From the NCBI RefSeq assembly GCF_903819215.1, contig NZ_CAIJCT010000020.1: 37,658 bases of DNA. One strand, given 5' to 3'. A model generated the notes under the pieces. It saw nothing but the letters and a program-made list of their open reading frames with translations. It was not told where the DNA came from and made no database searches. This document shows, one piece after another, positions 1 through 8,106 of the stretch (position 1 is the stretch's first letter; every line of letters begins with the position of its first letter). The position numbers were made by a program, and so were the translations under genes. The stretch comes from Aedoeadaptatus coxii (GTDB lineage: Bacteria; Bacillota; Clostridia; Tissierellales; Peptoniphilaceae).

Positions 1-338
<338 letters not shown>

Positions 339-1502
339 ATGAACATTACCTTAACCCCGTCGCCCATGGCCGGGCACATCACCCTGCCCCCGTCGAAATC
401 CATCGCCCACCGTCATTTTTTCCTGGCGGCGCTTTCGGGGCAGGTAACCCGTTTTAAAATCGGCGCTCTTTCCGACGATCTGCGCGCCACGCTACATGCC
501 CTTGGCGCGTTAGGCGTGGAATCTCGTCGGGAAGGGGATGTGCTTCATCTCGTGCCGGGGAATGTGCCCCAGGAAGCTACAGTAGATTGCATGGAAAGCG
601 CGAGCACGTTTCGCATGGCCATGATGATACTGCCGACGCGAATTCCCCATCTTCGTTTCGTGGGAAAGGGGAGCCTCTTCGCTCGGCCCATGGACGAGGG
701 GATCCGTTATTTGGAAAATGTTGGCGTGGAAGTAGACGCAACGCCACAATCCATCGAAACAAAAAATACCTATGAGCCAAAAAGCGCCATCATGACGGGG
801 AAAACCACCAGCCAATTTATTACGGGCGCCATGCTCGCCGCGGCCACGGCAAAGGGTCCCGTGACCATTACCGTAAAAGAGGAAACTTCCGCCCCCTACC
901 TTCGCATGACGGAGGAAATTTTAAGAGAATGGAGCATGGACGTTTGCGGCGCCACTATTTATCCCGGAGAGCTTACCCCTCCGTCGCCTCTCATTTCAAT
1001 CGAAGGAGACAGAAGCCACGCCGCCTTTTTCCGCGCCGCCAATGCGATTGGGGCGGAAATTACGATGGAAAACATCGCCGGCGAGAGTTTGCAGGGAGAC
1101 GATGCTTTTCCTGTTCTGCTCCGCCTGATGAAAGAAGGGGAGACGGTGGATCTTACCTCTTACCCCGATTTATTAATGCCCCTCGCCGTCGTCGCCGCAA
1201 AAACCGGCGGCGCTTTAACGGGGGTGGGGCGTCTGCGATACAAAGAGAGCGATCGCGTCGCCGCCACACAAGCTATGCTCGCCGCCCTGGGCATCGAAAG
1301 CAGTTATAAAAAGGATATTTTTACAGTATTCCCGGGGTCTGTTAAAGGCGGCGTCGTCGACACAAGGGGCGATCACCGCATCGCCTTTGCAGCGGGGATT
1401 CTTGCCGCCGTCGCCGATGGCCCCGTGACCATCGTAGGCAGCGAATGCGTCGCCAAAAGTTGGGGAAGCTTTTGGGAAGATTTGGAATGTTTGCGACAAT
1501 AA
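339..1502 (+). CDS. aroA: 3-phosphoshikimate 1-carboxyvinyltransferase (EPSP synthase)
   Basis: Joins phosphoenolpyruvate to shikimate-3-phosphate, the sixth step of the chorismate pathway, in the cytosol. Visible motifs run in the family order: LPPSKS near residue 17, TSQF with the following LAA segment near 157, KESDR near 303 and GDHRIAFAAG near 344. At 387 residues it is shorter than the usual ~420-440. The usual GxSGT-xR loop reads ESASTFRM (about residue 86), a mild departure. Start ATG 339 follows AAAGGAG by five bases. No other shikimate gene is in the window. It leads a likely transcription unit with the DUF523 and yaaA genes; the first gap is 24 bases. Identification is firm. Confidence 0.93.
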   Translation: MNITLTPSPMAGHITLPPSKSIAHRHFFLAALSGQVTRFKIGALSDDLRATLHALGALGVESRREGDVLHLVPGNVPQEATVDCMESASTFRMAMMILPTRIPHLRFVGKGSLFARPMDEGIRYLENVGVEVDATPQSIETKNTYEPKSAIMTGKTTSQFITGAMLAAATAKGPVTITVKEETSAPYLRMTEEILREWSMDVCGATIYPGELTPPSPLISIEGDRSHAAFFRAANAIGAEITMENIAGESLQGDDAFPVLLRLMKEGETVDLTSYPDLLMPLAVVAAKTGGALTGVGRLRYKESDRVAATQAMLAALGIESSYKKDIFTVFPGSVKGGVVDTRGDHRIAFAAGILAAVADGPVTIVGSECVAKSWGSFWEDLECLRQ

Positions 1503-1526
1503 AGGACCATGGAAAGTAGGAGAGAA

Positions 1527-1964
1527 ATGAAAGTCGGCGTAAGCGCCTGTTTGCTCGGCGTCAATTGCAAATACAACGGGGGAAATAATTTTTCCGAAGC
1601 GCTCGCCCGTTACTTGGAAAAACGAGAGGTCGTGCCCCTTTGCCCCGAGGTTTTCGGCGGACTTCCCACGCCGAGAGTACCTGCGGAAATGGTGAAAGGC
1701 GTGGTGAAGGACAAAGAGGGTCGCTCCGTAGACGATGCTTTTCGGAAAGGGGCGAGGATCGCCCTTCAAAAAGTGCTGGATGAAGGGGTGGAGCTCGTTA
1801 TTTTGCAATCGCGAAGCCCCTCCTGCGGCGTAAAGGAAGTATACGACGGCTCCTTTTCGGGCAAATTAATTCCCGGAAAAGGCGTCTTTGCCGCACTGTT
1901 GGCGGAAGCGGGGATTCCCGCCGTGGACGTGGAGGACGTCATGGCGAAAGGAGGGAAGGCGTGA
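1527..1964 (+). CDS. DUF523 family protein
   Basis: Small cytosolic protein of the DUF523 family, of unknown function. The family's cysteine-centred signatures are present: CLLGVNCKYNGGNN near the N-terminus, CPEVFGGLPTPR in the first third and SRSPSCG in the middle, suggesting a thiol or metal site. I chose ATG 1527 because TAGGAG sits just upstream at 1517-1522; an in-frame ATG at 1509 would add six residues but has no ribosome binding site. The stop overlaps the GTG start of the next gene by four bases, so the two are translationally coupled. The family call is secure; the role is unknown. Confidence 0.85.
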   Translation: MKVGVSACLLGVNCKYNGGNNFSEALARYLEKREVVPLCPEVFGGLPTPRVPAEMVKGVVKDKEGRSVDDAFRKGARIALQKVLDEGVELVILQSRSPSCGVKEVYDGSFSGKLIPGKGVFAALLAEAGIPAVDVEDVMAKGGKA

Positions 1965-2659
1965 AAAATTTTATCATTCTTTCCCCCAGCAAAGAAATGG
2001 ACTGGTCGCCGGGAACGGGGCGCGTTTCTCTAAGCCCTACGGCGAAAAAAATCGTACATGAACTGCGCAAAATGGACAAAGCATCCTTGGCGACGTTTTT
2101 CGCCATTAAAGACGATCTCGCCGAAAAGCTTGTGGACGGGTACGCAACCATTGAGGAGAATAGGGCGAAAGCGGCCATGGATACGTACACGGGCTTGGCC
2201 TTTCGCCAAATGGACAAAAACCTTTTGACGCGAGATTTTGCCGGGGAACATCTCGTGATTTTATCCGCCCTTTACGGCCCTCTATCCCCTCACGATATGA
2301 TACGGCCCTATCGCTTGGATTTCACCAAGCCTTTAAAAGTAGAGGGAGAATCCCTTAAATCCCTACAGAAAAAGAATTTGACGGCATTTTTTACAGGCAG
2401 CCGCGTGTTCGATTTGGCGTCGGGGGAATTTTCGTCGCGGATCGATAAAAAGCAGGTAGGCCAATGGATCAACATCGACTTTTACGAGGGAGATAAAAAA
2501 GCGCCATCTGCCACGGCGAAAAAACTCCGGGGCTTGCTCGCCGACCACATCCTTCGGGAAGAATCCTTCGAGCGAAAAGTCTTCGAATCCTTTCAAGCGG
2601 AAGGATTTTCCCTGAGCGGGGAAGGAGACGAGGAACCTCTTATTTTCAGAAAACATTAG
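1961..2659 (+). CDS. yaaA: YaaA family peroxide-stress protein
   Basis: Member of the YaaA (DUF328/UPF0246) family. In E. coli YaaA lowers intracellular free iron and protects DNA during hydrogen peroxide stress; in this organism that role is inferred. Diagnostic features are the N-terminal ILSPSKEM, the central ALYGPLSPHDMIRPYRLDF block and the C-terminal FYEG segment. Length (232 residues) is slightly under the E. coli 258. The start is GTG 1961, overlapping the preceding stop in a GTGA junction. It is last in the aroA unit and is followed at once by a terminator. Confidence 0.88.
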   Translation: MKNFIILSPSKEMDWSPGTGRVSLSPTAKKIVHELRKMDKASLATFFAIKDDLAEKLVDGYATIEENRAKAAMDTYTGLAFRQMDKNLLTRDFAGEHLVILSALYGPLSPHDMIRPYRLDFTKPLKVEGESLKSLQKKNLTAFFTGSRVFDLASGEFSSRIDKKQVGQWINIDFYEGDKKAPSATAKKLRGLLADHILREESFERKVFESFQAEGFSLSGEGDEEPLIFRKH

Positions 2660-2680
2660 AGCGAGAAATCGCTCTTTTTT
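2658..2680 (+). terminator. Intrinsic terminator after yaaA
   Basis: Stem AGAGCGA / TCGCTCT with a GAAA loop, then a T run. It begins inside the yaaA stop codon and closes the aroA-DUF523-yaaA unit. Confidence 0.85.
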
Positions 2681-2688
2681 ATTGGAAA

Positions 2689-2741
2689 TTGACTTCTTTT
2701 TTTCTGAGGAGTATACTTTTAGGAAAAGTGACACAGTGTCA
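2689..2741 (+). promoter_or_regulatory. Promoter with perfect palindromic operator for TetR unit
   Basis: TTGACT (2689-2694) and TATACT (2712-2717) are spaced by 17 bases. TGACAC-A-GTGTCA, a perfect 6+6 inverted repeat, lies at 2729-2741, just past the expected transcription start and ahead of AAAGGAGG. This is the usual layout for TetR autorepression, which I infer here. Confidence 0.75.
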
Positions 2742-2760
2742 TTCATAAAAGGAGGTCATC

Positions 2761-3318
2761 GTGCCCAGGAGTACATTTTTCAGTTTGAAAGCGGAAAAGC
2801 GGGAACGCATCGAAAAGGCTTTGGTGTCGGAATTTGAAAACCGCACCTTAGGCGACGCCAAGGTAAAACACGTGGTGGAACGATTGGGAATTTCCCGAGG
2901 TAGTTTTTATCAGTATTTTCATAATATGCAGGACGCCTATTTTTATATTTTAGATTTAAAGCTGCGCTTTATTCACGAAGGTTTCTTTACCTTGTATCGC
3001 GCCGAACCACAAAATATAGAGAGCGTCCTCGAAAAGTACGGCGTTTTTTTAAGGGAATCCCTCTATGCGCCGGAGCATTATCCCTTGTTTCGCAATCGGT
3101 TTATGGCGTGGAATTCGGAATTGGAAATGGCTTGGCGACAATACCATGCCGATGAAGCCATCGGCGCATTCTATTCCAATCCGCGCTTCGTTTTAATCGG
3201 CGATTTGGTACACGGGCTTATGCAGCGCGTGTTTATGCATCGCCTTTCTCCCGATGCATTTTCCAAAGGTTACGACGAAATGGTGCGCTTTGTTATGGGA
3301 GGCGTAAAAAATGTTTAA
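2761..3318 (+). CDS. TetR/AcrR family transcriptional regulator
   Basis: One-component repressor. The N-terminal ~65 residues form the TetR helix-turn-helix domain: VVERLGISRGSFYQYFHN is the recognition segment, in the typical place and wording (GxSxGxxYxYF). The rest is a variable ligand-binding helical domain with no recognisable ligand. The GTG start at 2761 follows AAAGGAGG with good spacing. It overlaps the downstream membrane protein by eight bases, so the two are surely one operon. The palindrome at 2729-2741 is the obvious binding site. The membrane protein is the likely controlled target. Confidence 0.88.
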   Translation: MPRSTFFSLKAEKRERIEKALVSEFENRTLGDAKVKHVVERLGISRGSFYQYFHNMQDAYFYILDLKLRFIHEGFFTLYRAEPQNIESVLEKYGVFLRESLYAPEHYPLFRNRFMAWNSELEMAWRQYHADEAIGAFYSNPRFVLIGDLVHGLMQRVFMHRLSPDAFSKGYDEMVRFVMGGVKNV

Positions 3319-4381
3319 TTTGATCGAGGTATATTTCGATCTCATCTATTTGCTATTGATGACGGGATTCGGCCTGGCTCTTTTGCTTGAAAAAGGAAAA
3401 AAAGCGAAGCTCCTCGCCGCCATGGCCCTCTTACTGGCATCCGGCGATGCATGCCATTTGCTTCCGAGAGTCTACGGCCATTTATCTCCGGCAGGGCTTG
3501 CGGGAAATCAATTCTATCTTTCCTACGGGCAAATGATCACGGGGATCACCATGTCGGTTTTCTACCTGCTCTATTTTTATTATTATCGCGCTGCCGGCGG
3601 CAAATCCACTAAAGGGCGGCAACTGCTTCTATACGGCTTGCTCGCCATTCGTATTGTCCTCGTCTTGTTGCCCGCCAACCATTGGGGTGGCGAAAGCCCT
3701 TACGCCATGGCCATAGCTCGAAACATTCCCTTCCTCTTCATGGGGATCGCCCTCGTAGCGTGGACCTATGCTGATGGAGAAATCCCCGGCTTTAAGCGGG
3801 CGAGCTATTTAATCGCCGCAAGCTTTTTCTTTTACGTCCTCGTGGTTATTTTCTCGCCCTTTATTCCGGTATTCGGCGCGTTAATGTTGCCTAAGACCAT
3901 TTGCTACATCATGCTCGTAGACGGACTCTATGAAAAAGAAGCGGGGAAAGTGGACACGGAAAAAATCGGAAAAGTCGCCGTCGTCTGTTTGGAAATAGGG
4001 CTTTTGCTCGGCGCCCTTTACCGCGAATTTACGCACATCAACGGCTTTACGGCGCCCACTACACTATCCCTCGCCCATCCCCACATGATCCTTCTCGGGG
4101 CGGTCTTTTCCTTCGCCATGTTTTTATACTTGCGCGTGGAAAACCGCGACGGTCGAAATCTCCACACATACTATCGAGTCTATCTTCTGGCGCTTATGTA
4201 CTTTATCGCATCCCTCGTCATTCGGGGAATGTACACCTTAGTATCATCAGGCGCGGCGCTTTACCCCGACGGTGCCCTTTCCGGCATGGCGGGACTCGGC
4301 CACATCGCCCTTACCGTCGCCATGATCGCCTTCATTTTAAAGGCGAGAAAAAAAGAGGCGATGAGGGAACAGATCGCGTAG
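3311..4381 (+). CDS. Polytopic membrane protein of unknown function, TetR partner
   Basis: I do not recognise the family. The 356-residue protein has about nine or ten hydrophobic segments spread over its whole length, separated by short charged loops, so it is an integral membrane protein. It has no ATPase motif, no signal peptidase site and no conserved acidic pair typical of common secondary carriers. Its ATG overlaps the TetR stop, so it is co-translated with the regulator and is the only structural gene of that operon, which ends at a strong terminator. This genetic linkage suggests inducible transport, sensing or envelope defence against whatever the TetR binds. Confidence 0.7.
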   Translation: MFNLIEVYFDLIYLLLMTGFGLALLLEKGKKAKLLAAMALLLASGDACHLLPRVYGHLSPAGLAGNQFYLSYGQMITGITMSVFYLLYFYYYRAAGGKSTKGRQLLLYGLLAIRIVLVLLPANHWGGESPYAMAIARNIPFLFMGIALVAWTYADGEIPGFKRASYLIAASFFFYVLVVIFSPFIPVFGALMLPKTICYIMLVDGLYEKEAGKVDTEKIGKVAVVCLEIGLLLGALYREFTHINGFTAPTTLSLAHPHMILLGAVFSFAMFLYLRVENRDGRNLHTYYRVYLLALMYFIASLVIRGMYTLVSSGAALYPDGALSGMAGLGHIALTVAMIAFILKARKKEAMREQIA

Positions 4382-4384
4382 CGA

Positions 4385-4410
4385 AAGACGGCAAGCAGCC
4401 GTCTTTTTTT
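4385..4410 (+). terminator. Intrinsic terminator
   Basis: AAGACGGC / GCCGTCTT stem with a five-base loop, followed by a run of T. Ends the TetR-membrane protein operon. Confidence 0.88.
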
Positions 4411-4440
4411 ATGGGAAGATGGACGGGGAATGGGTACACT

Positions 4441-4446
4441 TATAAA
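4441..4446 (+). promoter_or_regulatory. Candidate -10 box for thioesterase unit
   Basis: TATAAA lies 23 bases before the chosen ATG at 4469. I see no good -35 at the right spacing. If it is used, transcription starts after the alternative ATG at 4430, which supports the shorter protein. Confidence 0.35.
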
Positions 4447-4468
4447 TAGACGCACAAGAAAGAAGGTT

Positions 4469-4945
4469 ATGATGCAAAAAGTTTCCATTCAATCCACTTA
4501 CGGCGAGCGGTTTCAACATTGCTGGGGCTGCGGGCCGAAAAATGAACAAGGCTTACATTTAAAATCCTACCCCTCCGACGACGGAGAGACCTGCATCGCC
4601 ACCGTCGTGCCCGATGCAATGTACACCGGCGGCGTTCCCCACAATTTATTCGGCGGCATGATCGCCACCCTATTCGATTGCCACGGCACGGCGTCGGCGG
4701 CGTGGTTTGCCCATCGCCAAAAAGGGTTGGAGCTGACAGAAGACACGGTCATCGGCCGCTTTATTACCGCCCATCTCGAGGTGGACTTTAAAAAGCCCGT
4801 GCCCATGGGCGAGGAAATACACATCACATCCCGCGTGGAAGAAATCGGCGAGCGAAAAGTCATCGTCGCCATGGAAATGGAAGCGGCGGGAGACATTCGC
4901 GCCACGGCGAAAATGGTAGCCGTAGGTGTAAAAGACACCATGTAA
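4469..4945 (+). CDS. Hotdog-fold acyl-CoA thioesterase (PaaI/THEM4-like)
   Basis: Probable cytosolic thioesterase that hydrolyses an acyl-CoA. It opens with the HCWGCGPKNEQGLHL block found in many PaaI-like hotdog proteins. The fold's helix follows, with GGVPHNLFGGMIATLFDCHG (the conserved active-site region with Asp and a G-G turn), and then alternating beta strands FITAHLEVDFKKPVP and ITSRVEEIGERKV. The ORF can be extended to ATG 4430, but GAAGG precedes 4469 and a -10 box overlaps the longer start. Only seven bases separate it from the sortase gene. The substrate is not predictable. Confidence 0.8.
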   Translation: MMQKVSIQSTYGERFQHCWGCGPKNEQGLHLKSYPSDDGETCIATVVPDAMYTGGVPHNLFGGMIATLFDCHGTASAAWFAHRQKGLELTEDTVIGRFITAHLEVDFKKPVPMGEEIHITSRVEEIGERKVIVAMEMEAAGDIRATAKMVAVGVKDTM

Positions 4946-4952
4946 GGAGGCG

Positions 4953-5681
4953 GTGAACGTCAAAAAGAAACTGGTTACGCTCATTGAAATCTTCCTCGTG
5001 ATCTGTATCGCCGTATCCGGCTATAAAATCGGATCCTACTATTTGGCAGGGCATCAATTTACGAAAGAACACGAGGAACTGAAGGCGAGCATAAGGGAAG
5101 ACACCACCGACGAGCATAAAAAAAGCGAGGAAAAGCCGAACCTTGTGGCGCAGTTGAAAAAGGATTACCCGGACATGGTGGGCTGGATCAAAATAGAGGG
5201 CACCGCAATCGATTTTCCCGTAGTTCAGGGAAAAGACAACGACTTTTATCTGAACCACACCTATAAGGGAGAGTACCATCCCTTCGGCGAAGTCTTTATG
5301 GACAAAGACGATAAACCCGATTACTCCGATCAAAACACCGTGCTTTACGGCCACAACGTGCGCTCCGGCTACGTGTTCCACGAGCTGGAACAGTTTAAAG
5401 ATCAATCCTTTCGCGACGCCCACCCTTCCATTACCATCGATACCGTCGACGGAAAAAAGACCTACGATATCGTCGCCGTGTACACGGCATCGGCATATGA
5501 TCCCTATCGAAAACCCAATTATTCCGAAGAAGAATGGGAAAAATTCAGAGCGTGGGTAAAGGGAAAAAATCGACTGAAAGAAACCTTGCCCGGCAAAGAT
5601 GCCCACATTCTCACCCTATCCACCTGCTCCGACGAAGAAGATCGCCTGGTGGTCCACGCCGTGCTAAGAGATGAAAAATAA
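4953..5681 (+). CDS. Class B sortase
   Basis: Membrane-anchored cysteine transpeptidase that links surface proteins or pilins to the cell wall. One N-terminal transmembrane segment (residues ~7-32) is followed by the catalytic beta-barrel. The triad is readable: His134 in YGHN, Cys225 in TLSTC and Arg231 in DRLVVHA. The FYLNHTYKGEYHPFGEVFMD region and the cysteine context are typical of class B. GTG 4953 follows AAGGAGG. No protein in this window has a C-terminal sorting signal (NPxTx- or LPxTG-like plus hydrophobic tail), so the substrate lies elsewhere. Confidence 0.92.
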   Translation: MNVKKKLVTLIEIFLVICIAVSGYKIGSYYLAGHQFTKEHEELKASIREDTTDEHKKSEEKPNLVAQLKKDYPDMVGWIKIEGTAIDFPVVQGKDNDFYLNHTYKGEYHPFGEVFMDKDDKPDYSDQNTVLYGHNVRSGYVFHELEQFKDQSFRDAHPSITIDTVDGKKTYDIVAVYTASAYDPYRKPNYSEEEWEKFRAWVKGKNRLKETLPGKDAHILTLSTCSDEEDRLVVHAVLRDEK

Positions 5682-5691
5682 AGGAGAATCC

Positions 5692-6249
5692 ATGAAGACA
5701 CTGGTTGTAGTAGATGCACAAAATGATTTTATTTCCGGCTCCTTGGCATGCCAAGGAAGCGAATCGGCACTGGAAAACATCGTCAAACTAATCGAGAACG
5801 ATCCGGATATGGCGGTGGTGTATACGGCGGATTGGCACAGTAAAAGCAACGAAAGCTTTAAAGAAAACGGAGGCATCTGGCCGGTGCACTGTGTGGAAAA
5901 CACGGAAGGCGCCGCCCTTTACAAAGGATTTTACGAACTGACGCGAAAAGACGCGCGCCCCAATGAAAGCAATGTCTTTAAAAAAGGGAAGCGGGACGAT
6001 GTAGAAGAATACTCCGGCTGCTGCGCCATGAATGAAAAAGGAGACGTCCTCGAAGAAACGGTAAAAGGCGATATTTTAGTGGCAGGTTTTGCCAGCGAAT
6101 ATTGCGTGCGCGAAACCCTACTGGGTCTCGCCGAAAAGGGACATTCTGTAGCCCTATACCTTCCCGGCGTCGCCTATGTGGATCGAAAAGATCACGAGAA
6201 AAACATAAAAGACTTGGAAGCAAAAGGCTTCCGCCTCATAAAAGAATAA
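5692..6249 (+). CDS. Nicotinamidase/isochorismatase family hydrolase
   Basis: Cysteine hydrolase, most likely a nicotinamidase (PncA-type) that deaminates nicotinamide for NAD salvage. The catalytic triad is visible as Asp8 (VVDAQNDF), Lys98 (FKKGK) and Cys138 (ASEYCV). The metal-binding DxH is Asp47-Trp-His49, followed by SxSF and WPVHC (His66), which is the nicotinamidase pattern rather than generic isochorismatase. ATG 5692 follows AAAGGAG; an in-frame ATG at 5671, inside the sortase gene, lacks such a site. It is last in the thioesterase-sortase unit. Confidence 0.87.
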   Translation: MKTLVVVDAQNDFISGSLACQGSESALENIVKLIENDPDMAVVYTADWHSKSNESFKENGGIWPVHCVENTEGAALYKGFYELTRKDARPNESNVFKKGKRDDVEEYSGCCAMNEKGDVLEETVKGDILVAGFASEYCVRETLLGLAEKGHSVALYLPGVAYVDRKDHEKNIKDLEAKGFRLIKE

Positions 6250-6258
6250 GCAAAGAAA

Positions 6259-6284
6259 GTCTTGGTTTACGCCAAGGCTTTTTT
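6259..6284 (+). terminator. Intrinsic terminator
   Basis: GTCTTGG / CCAAGGC stem (one G-U pair) with a six-base loop and a TTTTTT tail, ten bases after the hydrolase stop. Confidence 0.8.
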
Positions 6285-6327
6285 CATGCCGTTCGGCGAA
6301 GAAAAACGACCGTTTAGCCCAAAGGAA

Positions 6328-6355
6328 TAGACATCTTTTCCGAAGTCGGTACAAT
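6328..6355 (+). promoter_or_regulatory. Promoter of LytTR-DUF3021 unit
   Basis: TAGACA (6328-6333) and TACAAT (6350-6355), 16-base spacer, each one mismatch from consensus. The ribosome binding site AAGGAGG follows. Confidence 0.6.
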
Positions 6356-6376
6356 AAAACCATAAGGAGGAAGCCT

Positions 6377-6817
6377 ATGAAGATAGAAATACAAATCGAT
6401 GACACCGTGGAGGAAACCGTCGTAAAAATCATGGCCAATCGTTACTCCGACGAAATCGAGCATATAAAAAATCGACTGCTGGAGCCCCATCATCATAAAC
6501 TCAGTGCCTTTAGAGAAGATGGTGTGGAACTATTGGATTACGACGAAGTGGTGCGCATTTACAGCGAAGATAAAAAAATCCTGCTGGACACCATGAACGC
6601 CACCTATACCACGCGCCTGAAACTTTATGAATTGGAAGAACGATTGGGAGATTTACAATTTATAGCCATCTCTCGATCCGAAATCATCAATCTAAACTAC
6701 GTTAAGCGACTGGACCTGTCCTTTACAGGCACCATTGCCGTGGAATTTAAAAACGGCGCCACGTCCTACGTCGCCCGTCGCCACTTAAAAAACTTTAAAA
6801 AAGCCTTAGGCTTATAG
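6377..6817 (+). CDS. LytTR family DNA-binding regulator
   Basis: Transcriptional regulator with a C-terminal LytTR domain (residues ~45-146): DEVVRIYSEDKKILLDT, then the LYELEERLGDLQFIAISRSEIINLNYV core and the closing YVARRHLKNFKKAL are characteristic. The N-terminal ~40 residues are short and contain no receiver domain, so this is not a two-component response regulator. This stand-alone type is typically encoded next to a DUF3021 membrane protein, as here (nine-base gap). In described pairs the membrane partner modulates the regulator and the pair autoregulates; for this pair that is inference. Confidence 0.88.
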   Translation: MKIEIQIDDTVEETVVKIMANRYSDEIEHIKNRLLEPHHHKLSAFREDGVELLDYDEVVRIYSEDKKILLDTMNATYTTRLKLYELEERLGDLQFIAISRSEIINLNYVKRLDLSFTGTIAVEFKNGATSYVARRHLKNFKKALGL

Positions 6818-6826
6818 GAGGAAAAA

Positions 6827-7270
6827 ATGAAAACACTTAAAAACTGCTTTATCGGCGCCCTTATCGGCATCGGCATCGGAAACCTTATCGAATGTTTACT
6901 CACCGTCCTTTACGGATCACTTATTATTTCCACGCCCCAATTTCTGGCGGCACACGATTCCCTCGTGTTTGTGCGTGTCATACAAACCGTACTTTACGCA
7001 GGGTTCGGCATCGTGTCGGTAGTGGTGTCGTCCCTATTCGGCGACGACGGGAAAAATCTCTTTAAAAAAACCACACTCCACAGCATCGTCGTCTTTGCGT
7101 ACTTCCTCGCCACAGGTTGGTATCTTAAATGGTTTTCAAGCCCTTACGAAATCCTCATGTCTACGGCGATCTTCATCGTAATTTACGCCCTGATTTGGTT
7201 CGCCATCTACACCTCCAAGAAAAAAGAAATCGAAGCCCTCAACGAAAAATTACACAGACTCCAACACTAA
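6827..7270 (+). CDS. DUF3021 family membrane protein
   Basis: 147-residue membrane protein with four hydrophobic segments and a basic, helical cytoplasmic C-terminus (EKLHRLQH end). Membrane topology, size and position directly behind a LytTR gene fit DUF3021. It probably controls the activity of the adjacent LytTR regulator from the membrane. ATG 6827 follows TAGGAGG. No terminator is obvious between it and the cyclase gene, though a hairpin lies in the gap. Confidence 0.8.
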   Translation: MKTLKNCFIGALIGIGIGNLIECLLTVLYGSLIISTPQFLAAHDSLVFVRVIQTVLYAGFGIVSVVVSSLFGDDGKNLFKKTTLHSIVVFAYFLATGWYLKWFSSPYEILMSTAIFIVIYALIWFAIYTSKKKEIEALNEKLHRLQH

Positions 7271-7316
7271 GCCTTTCCTTTACCGCCGAAAAAAGGTAGG
7301 ATAGGGGAAAGGAGGC
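7271..7316 (+). promoter_or_regulatory. Hairpin covering the cyclase ribosome binding site
   Basis: CCTTTCC (7272-7278) pairs perfectly with GGAAAGG (7306-7312), and TACC (7281-7284) with GGTA (7295-7298) inside. The downstream arm contains the AAAGGAGG site (7308-7315) of the next gene. It could limit translation initiation or mark an RNA end; function is inferred. Confidence 0.4.
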
Positions 7317-7320
7317 CGTT

Positions 7321-8058
7321 ATGAAAACACAGGAATTATTAAACGAATTAAAAGCAAAAGAATGGGTGAACTTAACCCACGAAATTACAAACGATATGGC
7401 GATTTACCAAGCCTTTAATCCCCTGGGCGAGCGCGTGCTCACCACATTGGAAGAAACGGGATCGGACAATAGGGAATACACCCTGGGCACATCCCACGGA
7501 ACCCACGTCGATGCACCGGCTCACTTTATGGACGGCGGCAGAATCCTATCGGAGCTACCCTTAAAAGAACGCTACCTTCCCCTTTACGTGCTTCATCTGG
7601 AAAAAGAAGTAGAGGCGGATAACGGCTACGCCGTAAGCGTGGAGGATATTAAAAAATTCGAGGAAACCTACGGCGAGATCCCCGAAGGCGCCTTCGTCGC
7701 CTTTTCATCGGGCTGGTATCACCGCATCTATTCTCAGGAAGATTTCACCAATACGGATGAAAAAGGCGTAGAAATTACCCCCGGCTGGTCTGTCGCCGCG
7801 CTGAAATACCTGAGCGAAACCAGAAAAATCACCGCCATCGGCCACGAAACACTGAACACCGATTCGGGCCCGGAAGCGGCGGAAGCGGGCGACCTGGTAG
7901 CCCAACGCTATTGGCTCAATCAAAACAAATTCCAAGTGGAAGTTATGGCGAACCTGGACAAAGTGCCGGCGACCGGCGCCGTCATCATGATCAACGTCCT
8001 GCATATAAAAGACGCCGTGGCCTTCCCCGCGGAAGTCATCGCCGTGTTGGATAAGTAA
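7321..8058 (+). CDS. Cyclase family hydrolase (kynurenine formamidase-like)
   Basis: Metal-dependent amidohydrolase-like enzyme of the cyclase/KynB superfamily. The defining metal site HGTHVDAPAHF is at about residues 60-70. NLTHEITNDMAIY near the N-terminus is the usual family opening, and a second conserved region (IGHETLNTDSG, ~180-190) contributes the later ligands. The 245-residue length is normal. The true substrate of most members is unknown and no tryptophan-degradation genes are nearby, so KynB activity should not be assumed. It is followed by a strong terminator. Confidence 0.83.
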   Translation: MKTQELLNELKAKEWVNLTHEITNDMAIYQAFNPLGERVLTTLEETGSDNREYTLGTSHGTHVDAPAHFMDGGRILSELPLKERYLPLYVLHLEKEVEADNGYAVSVEDIKKFEETYGEIPEGAFVAFSSGWYHRIYSQEDFTNTDEKGVEITPGWSVAALKYLSETRKITAIGHETLNTDSGPEAAEAGDLVAQRYWLNQNKFQVEVMANLDKVPATGAVIMINVLHIKDAVAFPAEVIAVLDK

Positions 8059-8070
8059 AAAATTTGAGAG

Positions 8071-8106
8071 AAAACCCCGCTGTCCCACATGGGATACGGG
8101 GTTTTT
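8071..8106 (+). terminator. Intrinsic terminator after cyclase gene
   Basis: AAAACCCCG pairs with CGGGGTTTT, with an inner GTCCCA/TGGGAT stem, followed by T residues. Confidence 0.85.

Noticed and set aside
1215..1808. 197-codon antisense frame across aroA and the DUF523 gene
   Set aside because: Spans two real genes on the other strand and shows no domain; low-complexity His/Phe content typical of shadows.
4860..5606. 248-codon open frame antisense to the sortase gene
   Set aside because: It lies wholly opposite a well-supported gene with catalytic residues and has no ribosome site; GC-rich third positions open antisense frames.
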